From the NCBI RefSeq assembly GCF_018613315.1, contig NZ_JAGGQL010000005.1, positions 62,001 through 126,000 of the forward strand: DNA of 64,000 bases, written 5' to 3'. Every line of letters starts with the position of its first letter. The first letter of the stretch is position 1. This document shows, in pieces, positions 42,673 to 51,420 of the stretch. The position numbers and the translations under genes were made by a program. Origin of the DNA: Bacillus sp. ISL-37. GTDB taxonomy: Bacteria; Bacillota; Bacilli; Bacillales; Cytobacillaceae. The notes beneath the pieces were generated by a model. The model was not told the origin of the DNA. It did not search any database and worked only from the letters and a program-made list of their open reading frames with translations.

Positions 42673-43068
42673 TTAACCATTTTTCCCTATGACGACATTT
42701 TTTCTCTCATTCATTTCCTTTTCTTCTATGTACTCAAAAAATCCTATTCGATTGCCCCACGGGTCGGAAAAGGTTGCCCATTTCACTGGAACTTCTTCTC
42801 TTGAAAAAACCTCAAATGACTCAATATGTAACTCATTGATTAATCGTGATCTTTCTTGTTCTATCGACTTAACACCTAAACGCAGTGGACCGCTTCCCTC
42901 AGCTGGCGTTCCCTCTGCCACCTGAAGCCAGCAACCAGGTATCAATTCCCACTCTGCAAAGCCATTATGGGGAGTAAAATCAGGGTCTTTATGTAATAGA
43001 GATTTATACCATTTTAATCCCTCATCGAAATCCGCAACTCGTACCTGGTATGTCATTTCAAAAATCAT
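42673..43068 (-). CDS. VOC family protein
   Basis: A 131-residue vicinal oxygen chelate protein: MTYQVRVADFDEGLKWYKSLL at the N-terminus, GFAEWELIPGCWLQVAEG in the middle and FSDPWGNRIGFFEY at the end. Substrate unknown. It is followed directly by DUF3977. Confidence 0.82.
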   Translation of the reverse strand: MIFEMTYQVRVADFDEGLKWYKSLLHKDPDFTPHNGFAEWELIPGCWLQVAEGTPAEGSGPLRLGVKSIEQERSRLINELHIESFEVFSREEVPVKWATFSDPWGNRIGFFEYIEEKEMNERKNVVIGKNG

Positions 43069-43327
43069 TCATAGCAACCTCCTGCCATTTCCGTGCCATT
43101 TAACCGGATGCCTTAATTCATCGTAGTTATCTAAGCCTGGAAACGACAAGCTTGTCTACTACTCGCGTTTATCTTTCACTTCCACTTTAAAGAGTTTCTT
43201 CATTCCACTTAAATTTTCCTTCTTTTAGAAAAAGGACTGGGATCTGATTCGTTTTTTTGCATGATTGGAAATACTACGTTAAAAAGTCCAAAACCCAGAA
43301 ATATCTGCCTCAAAAAAAACTTCATCA

Positions 43328-43358
43328 CAAAAAGAATCGTACTAAAAAGCACGATTCA
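43328..43358 (-). terminator. Terminator downstream of the FAD monooxygenase
   Basis: GAATCGT / ACGATTC hairpin followed on the minus strand by TTTTTG. Nothing else is visible between 43069 and 43327. Confidence 0.65.
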
Positions 43359-43366
43359 GTGTTTAA

Positions 43367-43578
43367 TCAGTTCACATCGACAAAAATATTTTTGGATGCA
43401 ATCTTCGTAGATCCGGAGACGAGCTCTTTAATCATATTCTGCGTGTTTTTGATCATGCTGCCAGAGGACTTCACGCGAATCATTGTATACACTTCCGCTT
43501 CATTGACACACCCTACCTTGACGTCCTCCTTAAGTACCCCCTTCTTCCCTTGGATGAGTTTCTTGCTTAAAATATCTA
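43367..43578 (-). pseudogene. N-terminally truncated small gene
   Basis: A minus-strand frame gives GVLKEDVKVGCVNEAEVYT, MIRVKSSGSMIKNTQN and ends SKNIFVDVN, followed by a terminator. The text is protein-like, but the frame runs back into the stop of the monooxygenase gene without a start codon or ribosome site. It is probably the 3' remnant of a gene fused by deletion. Family not recognised. Confidence 0.35.
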
Positions 43579-44748
43579 CGCTTCATACCCAAGTATCCAG
43601 TCCAACCTTTTGACTTTCAGTTCATCAGGTACTTTCCGTAAAAATTGATTTCTGACCTTAATAGCTGCTGGATTTTCAAGTTGCATCATCCTAGCCATCA
43701 TTCTGGAACCTTGCAAAATCTTTGTAACGCGTGGTACTCTCTCTTGCTCATAAAGACTCAAAGCTGACTCAAGTTCTCGAGGAAATTGGTTGAGACAACG
43801 TGAAAGAATTAATGCATCCTCCATCGCCTGAGCTCCGCCCTGCCCTAGATTCGGAAGCATCGGATGAGCTGCATCCCCCAGCAGAGTCACTCTCCCTTTA
43901 TGCCATTTCTTTATTGGCTTGCGGTCAAAGATCTCATGAACAAGTATGTTCTCCTCATGGGTAGAATCAATGACATCCGCAATTGGTCCCCACCAGCTAT
44001 TGAAATGCTGCAATGCGACATGTTTTTTATTTTCAGCTGCAAGAAATGCCCCTTGTGGAGCGTTGATAGCCGCAAACCAAAAAACACGACCCTTTCCTAA
44101 ATGGGAAAAGCCAAATCTTTTTCCTTTTCCCCAGGCTTCGAATCCTCCACCAAGCTCGGCTGGAAAACGAAAATCTTCATAGTGAGAAATTCCTCTGAAT
44201 GCGGTGAATCCTGAATAACGCAATCTCGTATTTTCAACAATATTTTGTCTCACTTGAGAATGTAACCCATCCGCACCGATAAGAAGTTTCGATTCAATGG
44301 ATTCGCCCTCTTCAAAAAAACTTGTGACTTTCTCTCGATCCTGTTCGATTCCTAAAAACTTTTTACTAAGCATTATTGTATTAGGCTCTAATTTTTCATA
44401 TAAAATTCTCTGTAAGTCGGGCCGGTATATCAAATAACTGTACGTTCCATATCGTTCTGCCTGTTTGTGAACCGGCATATTAACCAAAAGTTGACCATCA
44501 GGAGTCCTGATTTCTGCTTTTTTCACTGGCGAACCTGCATTGCGTACCTGATCCGCAACCCCCAGCTTTTCCAATGCATAGATTGCATTAGCAGACAAAA
44601 CAATACCGGCACCCATTTCCTTTAATTCCGAAGCTCTTTCTAAAACTATCACTTTTTGGCCAAGCTGTTGCAAGGCAATCGCAGCTGAAAGTCCTCCGAT
44701 TCCAGCCCCGATAATGGCTGTATCTGGATTGTTTATTATATTAGCCAT
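43576..44748 (-). CDS. FAD-dependent monooxygenase (UbiH/salicylate-hydroxylase type)
   Basis: A 390-residue flavoprotein of class A aromatic hydroxylases. FAD motif GAGIGGLSAAIAL (about residues 14-27), the DG motif LLIGADGLHSQVR (about 157-169) and the second FAD site LLGDAAHPMLPNLGQGG (about 288-304) are all intact. It hydroxylates an aromatic or related ring with NAD(P)H and oxygen; substrate unknown. GGGGGG precedes the start. Two 52-bp repeats of array 3 lie just upstream. Confidence 0.88.
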   Translation of the reverse strand: MANIINNPDTAIIGAGIGGLSAAIALQQLGQKVIVLERASELKEMGAGIVLSANAIYALEKLGVADQVRNAGSPVKKAEIRTPDGQLLVNMPVHKQAERYGTYSYLIYRPDLQRILYEKLEPNTIMLSKKFLGIEQDREKVTSFFEEGESIESKLLIGADGLHSQVRQNIVENTRLRYSGFTAFRGISHYEDFRFPAELGGGFEAWGKGKRFGFSHLGKGRVFWFAAINAPQGAFLAAENKKHVALQHFNSWWGPIADVIDSTHEENILVHEIFDRKPIKKWHKGRVTLLGDAAHPMLPNLGQGGAQAMEDALILSRCLNQFPRELESALSLYEQERVPRVTKILQGSRMMARMMQLENPAAIKVRNQFLRKVPDELKVKRLDWILGYEA

Positions 44749-44765
44749 TCTGTTTGCCCCCCTTT

Positions 44766-44869
44766 CTATTGGACATTTTTCCCGGTTTCCACCTTCCGTT
44801 TGTCCGATAGAGCCTTCCTATCGGACACTTTTCTCGATTTCCACCTTCTCTTTGGCCAATTGATTCTTC
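44766..44869. repeat. Tandem 52-bp hairpin repeat array 3 (2 units)
   Basis: Units start CTATTGG at 44766 and CTATCGG at 44818, 52 bp apart. They form the hairpin TGTCCGATAG-7 nt-CTATCGGACA followed by CTTTTC. Interior bases (TTTCCACCTTC) recur. The second unit's right arm is degenerate. It has the same period and hairpin plan as arrays 1 and 2 but a different stem. It lies between divergent genes. Confidence 0.8.
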
Positions 44870-44925
44870 TTATATGTTAAAATATAGTAAAATACCCAAA
44901 ATATAACCAGTGAGGTGCATGCGTT

Positions 44926-45315
44926 TTGACGAGACCAAGAGCATTTGCTGCAATCATTAAAGACAATTATATACTTATGACAAAGCATGTCTATCCAGAC
45001 GGTTCCTTCTGGACACTGCCAGGCGGAGGTCTTGAAGCAGGCGAAACATTCGAAGATGCGGTCATTCGAGAAGTCAAAGAAGAAGTAAATTTAGATGTGG
45101 AAGTAGTGGACTATCTATTTACTGGTCAATACAGCCATGGAGAGGAAAGGTGTTTTTTAGTTCGCCCAATAAACGACAAAGAAGCTTCCCTTGGTTACGA
45201 CCCCGAAGTTGGCGAACAACAAACCTTAAAAGAAGTGAAATGGCATTCACTTGAATCCATGAAGGATGACCTTCATGTTTCCAGGGTATTAGAAACTTTA
45301 AAATTAATAGTATGA
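44926..45315 (+). CDS. Nudix hydrolase
   Basis: A 129-residue Nudix protein with a complete box at about residues 33-55: GGGLEAGE-x7-REVKEEVNLDV. TTG start eight bases after GAGGTG; an ATG seven bases earlier is in another frame that closes quickly. The start of the phosphatase gene lies 12 bases after its stop, so they form an operon. Confidence 0.85.
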   Translation: MTRPRAFAAIIKDNYILMTKHVYPDGSFWTLPGGGLEAGETFEDAVIREVKEEVNLDVEVVDYLFTGQYSHGEERCFLVRPINDKEASLGYDPEVGEQQTLKEVKWHSLESMKDDLHVSRVLETLKLIV

Positions 45316-45326
45316 GAGGGTTAATA

Positions 45327-45911
45327 ATGAATACAGATGTATATTTTGTAAGACACGCTCATTCGGTCTTCTCCCTCGAGCATGAAGAGACACGGGAACT
45401 TTCCGAAAAAGGCTGGAGAGATGCAGAGAAAATCACTCACATTCTTTCACATGAAAATATTAATCATATCATTTCAAGTTCATATATCAGAGCAAGGCAA
45501 ACGGTCAAAGGACTGGCAGATCTGTTGGATTTGGAAATTGAATTAGATTCCCGGTTCAGAGAACGGGATTTAGCTGCCCGGAATCATCATTTTGAAAATC
45601 CAGAAGAAGCCATGCAAAAGGTCTTCTCAAACCCTGTATTCAAATATCCTGGTGGAGAAACCAATCATGAAGTGCAACAACGAGGAATTGATGGTTTAAG
45701 AGATGCTGTAAAAAAGTTTGAAGGCCAGAAAATTGCCATAGGCATCCACGGTAATATTATGACCTGCACTATGAACTACTTTGATGAAAAATATGATTTT
45801 GAATTCTGGAAACAAACCACCAAACCAGATATTTATAAACTAATAATCAATGACCGTTTTGAATTAGTATCTTGTGAACGGCTATGGGAGGAAGAACTTC
45901 TTCGCAATTAA
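45327..45911 (+). CDS. Histidine phosphatase family protein
   Basis: A 194-residue phosphoglycerate-mutase-like phosphatase: catalytic RHAHS at about residue 9, SSYIRARQT, RFRERDLAARNHHF and the second histidine in GIHGNIM. Substrate unknown; these enzymes dephosphorylate small metabolites. ATG at 45327 follows GAGAGGG. Cotranscribed with the Nudix gene. Confidence 0.85.
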   Translation: MNTDVYFVRHAHSVFSLEHEETRELSEKGWRDAEKITHILSHENINHIISSSYIRARQTVKGLADLLDLEIELDSRFRERDLAARNHHFENPEEAMQKVFSNPVFKYPGGETNHEVQQRGIDGLRDAVKKFEGQKIAIGIHGNIMTCTMNYFDEKYDFEFWKQTTKPDIYKLIINDRFELVSCERLWEEELLRN

Positions 45912-45990
45912 ATAATGAAGGCAGCCTCTTGTCAAGCGGTGGCTGCCCTATGAGCTCTTAAGTCCTAAACTACATTTTCCCTAATCCAGC

Positions 45991-46422
45991 TTATTGATAG
46001 TTTTCAAGGAACGATTCCAACGGTACGAATAATAAGTCTTCGAATGTTTTATCAGGGACCAATCTCAACTTTCTTCCAAATTCACTTATCGGAATCCACC
46101 TTAACGTAAAAACCGATCCATCTTCTTTTCCTGTAAAGGTATCCATACAATAAAAGGATGCATCCTTGAACTCCGCCTCCTAAACCTTCATAATTTCATG
46201 ACCTAATTTTCCGTTAAAGGTAATAACGTTTTCAAGTGTTCCAAGGTAGTTCATATTCTTAATCTCAGCGAAAATTTCTTTATGCACCTCTCTTACAAGT
46301 GAAGCCAAACTATTTTCACCGTACTCAATTCCACCGCCAATTGGCCAGTAATAGTAATCCATCTTTACTGAATCATAACCTTGTGCTACCTGGATGGCCT
46401 CACCTTTTTCAATATGAATCAC
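45991..46422 (-). pseudogene. Nudix hydrolase gene with an in-frame amber stop
   Basis: The frame starts at a GTG (46422) and reads a Nudix domain up to GKLGHEIMKV, then TAG at 46180-46182. The same frame continues with EAEFKDASFYCMDTFTGKED and ends LLFVPLESFLENYQ at 45991, exactly the expected second half of a Nudix fold. The box is also altered: REVHKEIFAEI instead of REVxEExGxE, so a catalytic glutamate is lysine and the glycine is gone. The gene is inactive. Confidence 0.8.
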
Positions 46423-46426
46423 CTAT

Positions 46427-47005
46427 TCACTTAATTTTGGTAAGTAAAATTGCGGAGGCCGTTGGCGTTAGGTAAATTTCGGTTGCTGTCAGGTTTTCAT
46501 GATTCAACCAGAACTCCCTGACTGGGTCTGTCTTTCCGCGCCATTGTTCTGGCCAATGTTCCTCAGGAGTGAGATCGTCCATTAATAACAATCCGCCTAC
46601 CTCTAAAATGTCTATCAATATTTCCCCCTCTACACTTTTGGCAGCAGCGACATCTGCAAAAGCGAACTGAAAAGGACCCTTATGAATGATATCTTTCCAG
46701 TCTCCACATATGAATGTTGCTTGGGGGTGGTTGATATTTTTGCTGACGAACTCAACCCTGTTAGGTTCTATATCTACAGAAATAAACTGGACAGTAGATT
46801 GTATAGCGGAAAGTATCCACGCACTTCCTACCCCAAAACCTGTTCCGATTTCGAGGATTTTCCCCTGTTTGATTTGTCCGGAAAGTACTGCTAACAGTCT
46901 TCCGGTTGCATCTGTACAGGAACCATCGAACGAATTATTCTCTGCTAACTCTTTAGTGATTGCAACCAACTCAGGAATGTAAGTGTTAGATCTATACGTT
47001 AGCAC
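46427..47005 (-). CDS. SAM-dependent O-methyltransferase-like protein
   Basis: A 192-residue methyltransferase: motif I LEIGTGFGVGSAW (about 50-62), VDIEPNR after strand 2, AFADVAAAKSVEG and LLMDDLTPEEHW. It resembles the O-methyltransferase/CmoM-like group. Substrate unknown. It ends four bases before the broken Nudix gene and follows GrpB closely. Confidence 0.8.
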   Translation of the reverse strand: MLTYRSNTYIPELVAITKELAENNSFDGSCTDATGRLLAVLSGQIKQGKILEIGTGFGVGSAWILSAIQSTVQFISVDIEPNRVEFVSKNINHPQATFICGDWKDIIHKGPFQFAFADVAAAKSVEGEILIDILEVGGLLLMDDLTPEEHWPEQWRGKTDPVREFWLNHENLTATEIYLTPTASAILLTKIK

Positions 47006-47011
47006 TAATTG

Positions 47012-47548
47012 CTAGACTCCTTTTAACCTCAAATTGAGAATCCTTTTAACAAAAGCTTCTTTATGGTCGGTGTATTCATTTACACCAGTGGAAGACTTTA
47101 CAATGTAATCCTTCTTCACCTTTAAATATTCTAACCTGGCATCCTCATTAGAGTTCAAGTAATCTCTAAAAAACACAAGATTGTTCCACAATTCCTCTTT
47201 GTACTCCACTAAATGAATGAAATGTGTCTTTGTCAAATATGTTTCATCGGTAAACCTTGCAAATACGATTTCACCTGGACGTTGGACTTTCAGCCTTAAA
47301 AATCCAATGTTCTTCAAGCCGCTGAGGATTCCTTCATTAAAATTTGAAATGTCATCAATTCCGACCAGGATATCAATAATCGGTTTGGCATCCATTCCTA
47401 TGATCGCTGTGCTCCCTATGTGCTCAATTCGTTGATCTACTATATTTGTATTTCCGATGATAGCGTTTTTCACCCTGTCAAATTCGTTTCGCCACTCAGG
47501 GCTATAAACATCAAGCCTAACTTCGTCCTTCTTCAGGCCTAACCTCAT
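47012..47548 (-). CDS. GrpB family nucleotidyltransferase-fold protein
   Basis: A 178-residue protein of the GrpB/UPF0157 family: PEWRNEFDRVKNAI, RIEHIGSTAI and KPIIDILVGID, the nucleotidyltransferase-like GS...D-x-D core. Activity unknown. Start behind GGGGAG. Confidence 0.88.
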   Translation of the reverse strand: MRLGLKKDEVRLDVYSPEWRNEFDRVKNAIIGNTNIVDQRIEHIGSTAIIGMDAKPIIDILVGIDDISNFNEGILSGLKNIGFLRLKVQRPGEIVFARFTDETYLTKTHFIHLVEYKEELWNNLVFFRDYLNSNEDARLEYLKVKKDYIVKSSTGVNEYTDHKEAFVKRILNLRLKGV

Positions 47549-47566
47549 TGAATCAACTCCCCTGGA

Positions 47567-47929
47567 TTATTCGTTGTGAGCAAGCGGCATATAAGCGGTT
47601 GGATTTAACTCATCACTCTCAATGACGATTGCAGTTAATCCAGCAGCTGTCTTCGTTTCATGCCCTTCACCTTTTTTCCAGAATATCGCGGTTCCAGGCT
47701 CAACTTTAAAATATTCATCGGACTCTCCTCTTACATGGCCTTCACCGCTTACCACCAATAAAAGTTGTGGCATTGTTGCCTGGTGATGCCCGATGATCCC
47801 GTTTGGTTCCAGATACATAAAACCAATATGAGTGGGATTAGTCGTTCTTACTATTCGTGACATCACAAAGTCTGAATCAAACTTGGTTATTTTCATTCCA
47901 CTGTCTTTTTTGAAGCTATAGAATTCCAC
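47567..47929 (-). CDS. Cupin domain protein
   Basis: A 120-residue single-domain cupin: HIGFMYLEPNGIIGHHQATMPQ with two histidines, GEGHVRG, and the second motif GHETKTAAG. The GTG at 47929 begins MEFYSFKKDSGMKI, the usual start of this group, and has GGTGG five bases before it; upstream in-frame ATGs lack sites. Metal-binding, function unknown. Confidence 0.75.
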   Translation of the reverse strand: MEFYSFKKDSGMKITKFDSDFVMSRIVRTTNPTHIGFMYLEPNGIIGHHQATMPQLLLVVSGEGHVRGESDEYFKVEPGTAIFWKKGEGHETKTAAGLTAIVIESDELNPTAYMPLAHNE

Positions 47930-48027
47930 TTTTTCCACCCCAAAATTCATGTTCATTATTTCTAAGCCTATCCACAAGACATTAGTGATGCATTATGAAG
48001 CGTACTTCGAAAGGCATCGCCTTAACC

Positions 48028-48504
48028 TCAAATACTATATTGCTTAACTATTAGATGTTGCGGAGTATCTGGCAATCCACTCAAAGATGTCCTGATAAAC
48101 TCGGGATATAACCTGATATTTTCAAGGCTGCTGATCGGCACCCATTGGTAAATCAACCGGTCTCCCTCTTCTCCAAAGAACTCTTCTTTGTGGAAATTGA
48201 AACTGCCAATTAGAGGGGAAACTTTATAATACAGTCCAATTTCATGATAATCTTTATTGTTGTAATCAAAGAAGTTCTCCGTGAACCAGAGCAGCCGGTC
48301 CACCTTTACATCTATTCCTAACTCTTCTTTTATTTCTCTGACAATGCTTGTCTGTGAATCTTCCTGAAGCTCGACCCTGCCTCCTGGCAACGCCCAGTGC
48401 TCGTCCTTCGCCTGTTTATGTATTAGTACATGGTTGTCTAAGATCATAACCGCCGCTACCCGATAATTAAAGACAGCCTTTTCCATGTAAAAAGTTGCAT
48501 CCAT
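48028..48504 (-). CDS. Nudix hydrolase
   Basis: A 158-residue Nudix protein; box at about residues 41-63 as GGRVELQE-x7-REIKEELGIDV, complete. The N-terminal extension and LYYKV region match ADP-ribose-type Nudix enzymes. Start behind AGGAGG. Confidence 0.85.
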   Translation of the reverse strand: MDATFYMEKAVFNYRVAAVMILDNHVLIHKQAKDEHWALPGGRVELQEDSQTSIVREIKEELGIDVKVDRLLWFTENFFDYNNKDYHEIGLYYKVSPLIGSFNFHKEEFFGEEGDRLIYQWVPISSLENIRLYPEFIRTSLSGLPDTPQHLIVKQYSI

Positions 48505-49024
48505 TGTTCGTCCTCCTTATTTTAAAAAGCTTTCTAATTCTTTTGCTAATCTTGACTTCCGGAAGCCCTTTTGCCGCTTTAATTCCTTTATTTCTTCTAT
48601 CGTTTGATAGGAGGCGAACGTAGTAGTAGTTAATGTGTTCAATCACAGCAAAAAGAAAGACAAAAACAAACCAATACAATTCAATTGGTTTGCTGTTGAG
48701 TTGATAGATTAATACAAACATACCTATTACAATCAACCCGGTATTAAGCCTTTTAAAATTCGCGAAAATTCTTAACTGACGACCAGGCAGAGGTGTAAAA
48801 TCATTTTGTTGAACCTGTTTTAGTTTCAAATACCAGTAATAGCTTCCCTGCAGCAAAATAAATTCTAGCAAGGCAAAAGCGTATAGCGACTGATAGGAGG
48901 TTAAATAAGGGACTGACCATTCAAAAAGCTGAATATACAGTATCCAAATAAGAGCAAAAGTGAAAACAGCAAACAATTCTCCGGTATACAAACTAACTAA
49001 CTTTTTCTTCACTCTTTTTTGCAT
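48467..49024 (-). CDS. Membrane protein with a C-terminal frameshift
   Basis: Four membrane spans (about residues 12-32, 44-66, 95-112, 115-138) give a DUF-type polytopic protein. After NYYYVRL the current frame continues into unlikely text and overlaps the Nudix gene by 38 bases. The next frame instead gives YQTIEEIKELKRQKGFRKSR and ends at 48517, just before the AGGAGG of the Nudix gene, which fits normal gene packing. A one-base insertion or two-base deletion near 48625 is inferred. The membrane part is unaffected. Confidence 0.6.
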   Translation of the reverse strand: MQKRVKKKLVSLYTGELFAVFTFALIWILYIQLFEWSVPYLTSYQSLYAFALLEFILLQGSYYWYLKLKQVQQNDFTPLPGRQLRIFANFKRLNTGLIVIGMFVLIYQLNSKPIELYWFVFVFLFAVIEHINYYYVRLLSNDRRNKGIKAAKGLPEVKISKRIRKLFKIRRTNNGCNFLHGKGCL

Positions 49025-49034
49025 ACAAGAACCC

Positions 49035-49484
49035 TTAAACCTGTACCGTAAATTGCTTCATAAGATTCTTGATTAACGGATTAAGCTGGTCAGGCAACTC
49101 ACTCACACTGAAAAAGCGAGCTTGGGTTGTTTCAACACCATCCGCTTTGAGTACTCCACCCAGGATTTCTTTTGATACATAGGCAACAGTAACTGGATAA
49201 AACTCATCCCCATTTGGCAGCTTTACATGGTGCTGCTTACCCGAAAAAACACCAACCAGATTTAGCTGGCCGATTTCCAGTCCAGTTTCCTCGAATACTT
49301 CCCTTCTGCCTGCTTCCTCGGTTGATTCACCTAACTCCATAAACCCGCCCGGAACACCCCATTGCCCATCGCGTCTTTTCTGAAGTAAAAACTTTCCCTC
49401 TTCATTGATTACTGCTACTGCAACCCCAACCAAGATCAGAGGCTGGTGACCGATATCCTTCCGCAAATCCTCTATGTATCCCAT
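49035..49484 (-). CDS. Nudix hydrolase
   Basis: A 149-residue Nudix protein; the box is GGFMELGE-x7-REVFEETGLEI at about residues 46-68, complete. The N-terminal IGHQPLILVGVAVAVIN block is typical of Bacillus Nudix enzymes of the ADP-ribose/MutT group. GGGAGG precedes the start. Repeat array 2 begins about 150 bp upstream. Confidence 0.87.
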   Translation of the reverse strand: MGYIEDLRKDIGHQPLILVGVAVAVINEEGKFLLQKRRDGQWGVPGGFMELGESTEEAGRREVFEETGLEIGQLNLVGVFSGKQHHVKLPNGDEFYPVTVAYVSKEILGGVLKADGVETTQARFFSVSELPDQLNPLIKNLMKQFTVQV

Positions 49485-49630
49485 ATTTCCTCCCTGATAA
49501 GTAAAAATTTACTAGGTAAACAGAATTCGACAGAAGCAGCTTTTTTCCTTCTTTTTACCAAAAATAAAAAGCGATTCTTTAAAAGAACACTTCCTGGAAA
49601 TTTTCACGTATTATCTCTTTTAAACTCAAA

Positions 49631-50042
49631 CATGACGGACACTTTTTCTCTCAGTCCCGCTCTTTCTGTCCGTCATCACGGTCATGACGGACACTTTTCT
49701 CTCAATCCCGCTCTTTCTATCCGTCATCTCGTCTATGACGGACACTTTTTCTCTCAATCTCGTTCTTTCTGTCCGTCATCACGACTATGACGGACACTTT
49801 CTCCTTCAATCTCGCTCTTTTTGTCCGTCATCACGGCTATGACGGACACTTTTTCTCTCAATCCTGCTCTTTCTGTCCGTCATCTCGTCTATGACGGACA
49901 CTTTTCCTCTCAACCTCGCTTTTTCTGTCCGTCATCACGACTATGACGGACACTTTCTCCTTCAATCTCGCTCTTTTTGTCCGTCATCACGGCTATGACG
50001 GACACTTTCTCCTTTAACCTCACTCTTTCTGTCCGTCATCAC
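49631..50042. repeat. Tandem 52-bp hairpin repeat array 2 (8 units)
   Basis: Units begin at 49631, 49683, 49734, 49786, 49838, 49890, 49942 and 49994, 51-52 bp apart. They share the stem of array 1 (TGTCCGTCAT / ATGACGGACA) but have a different loop (CACGACT type) and interior (CTCTCAATCTCGCTC). Each hairpin is followed by CTTTTTC or CTTTCTC on the plus strand. The array starts at the stop codon of the 50044 gene and lies between two minus-strand genes. Confidence 0.92.
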
Positions 50043-50043
50043 G

Positions 50044-50583
50044 TCAGTATCCGGACCGCTTCCTAATAAATACAGCAGTTACTATTAAAAGGCTAACCAA
50101 CGGAAGCCAGATGTAGATGTAGCGGACGACTGGATTTCGCAACTGATTTTTCAGATCCACTTCCTCGGTTGGGGTTGTCCCTTTTCCAAGCGTCGCTAAA
50201 TCCTCCCCTGCACCGCTTAATTCCTTTGTTCGGTCACATATATTGGTTGTCAATTCACCCTGGAAATCATACGCATATACCAAATAAGATTCTCCCTCGA
50301 CAAAATCAAGAGAACAGCTGGACCATTCATCTTTCAAAATGATTTCTGTTTGTGATACACCTTTCCATGTTTCTTCAACCTCAAATAATATATTCCTATT
50401 ATTCTTCTCGGTTCTAATGTCTATGATCTTTCCGCTGAATACCGCTTTAGAGCTTTCCACCTCTCTTTCAACACTTTGCGGTTCCACACATTTGCAAGCA
50501 TGGCTGACTGTGGGGAAGGTTGTTAATACCGCACCCAAAAGAAAAACTAATATTAAAAAGGATATTAATTTAAAATAGTTCAT
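50044..50583 (-). CDS. Secreted TIMP/netrin-like domain protein with C-terminal anchor
   Basis: A 179-residue protein: signal peptide ending at SHA, then mature N-terminus CKCVEP, the cysteine pattern that opens TIMP/netrin-like (NTR) domains; AVFSGKIIDI and the later paired cysteines (SSCSLDF, NICDRT) support the fold. A C-terminal membrane span (about 152-171) with a basic tail anchors it. Bacterial NTR-like proteins have no known function. GAGGAAG precedes the start. Confidence 0.75.
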   Translation of the reverse strand: MNYFKLISFLILVFLLGAVLTTFPTVSHACKCVEPQSVEREVESSKAVFSGKIIDIRTEKNNRNILFEVEETWKGVSQTEIILKDEWSSCSLDFVEGESYLVYAYDFQGELTTNICDRTKELSGAGEDLATLGKGTTPTEEVDLKNQLRNPVVRYIYIWLPLVSLLIVTAVFIRKRSGY

Positions 50584-50609
50584 CCTTCAATTCTTCCTCC
50601 ATAGATAAA

Positions 50610-50643
50610 ACTAGCACTGCCTTACCATTAATAAAGCAGTGCT
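50610..50643 (-). terminator. Terminator of the methyltransferase gene
   Basis: AGCACTGC / GCAGTGCT hairpin immediately after the stop at 50651; moderate T content follows on the minus strand. Confidence 0.55.
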
Positions 50644-50650
50644 ACCTTCA

Positions 50651-51280
50651 TTATCTCTTTGTAATCTCAATTACTCCGCCACAATGCGAAATAGGCAGGA
50701 ATTCCAGTTTGCAGTAATCCGCCAACACAGAACGGATCTCATTAAAAACAAAGTAAAATTCATCATCGTCCCAGAATTCTTTGCTGTCATTTTTACATGC
50801 TTCCAACTGCTGCCTCGTTTGAAAGGCAATGTCTCCTATCAGAATTTTGCCGCCCTCTGATAGCAATGGCATTAATTCTTTTAAAAAAGAGACTTTTTCT
50901 TCGTCTGTTAAATGATGCAATGCGTAAGTACTTAGGATATAATCGTACTTTTTCATTTTAATTTCATCGGGCAAGCCTTTGACAATATCCCATTCTATTA
51001 AGTTGGCATTCGGCATTTTAGGCTGAGCCAGAGCAATCATTCTCGGTGAAAAATCAATTCCATCTATAAGATGTCCATTTTCATACAACCTGGCAGTCAG
51101 AACTCCTGTCCCGAAACCAATATCCAAGATTCTTGAATTTTCTCTTTCCATGACTTCATTGAAAATCGTATTCAAGATCGCTCTATAGCCTGCAAATGGA
51201 TATACTCCACTTTCTTCACTGACCTGTACCGTTTTGTCATAGCCGTCTGCCCACAAATTAAAACCTTGTTTATTTAACAT
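50651..51280 (-). CDS. Class I SAM-dependent methyltransferase (YrrT-like)
   Basis: A 209-residue methyltransferase: motif I ILDIGFGTGVLTARL (about 50-64), DGIDFSPRMIALA, DYILSTYALHHL and GGKILIGDIAF. The order and length resemble B. subtilis YrrT, but the mtn-mccA context of yrrT is absent here, so the role is open. Start behind GGAGGAG. Confidence 0.82.
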   Translation of the reverse strand: MLNKQGFNLWADGYDKTVQVSEESGVYPFAGYRAILNTIFNEVMERENSRILDIGFGTGVLTARLYENGHLIDGIDFSPRMIALAQPKMPNANLIEWDIVKGLPDEIKMKKYDYILSTYALHHLTDEEKVSFLKELMPLLSEGGKILIGDIAFQTRQQLEACKNDSKEFWDDDEFYFVFNEIRSVLADYCKLEFLPISHCGGVIEITKR

Positions 51281-51420
51281 GAATGCTCCTCCAATTATTC
51301 GCGAACATCAAGCACTCTATCTCAGTTTATAACACGATGTCCTCCATTGTTGTTTTTCTTAAGTCCTTTACCTTTCTTCTTTCCTGCTTCATCTCAAAAG
51401 CCACCTTCCATAGAGTTCAT

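Noticed and set aside
43257-43613. 118-codon plus-strand frame overlapping the end of the monooxygenase gene
   Set aside because: No ribosome site; the minus strand carries protein-like text and a terminator in the same interval.
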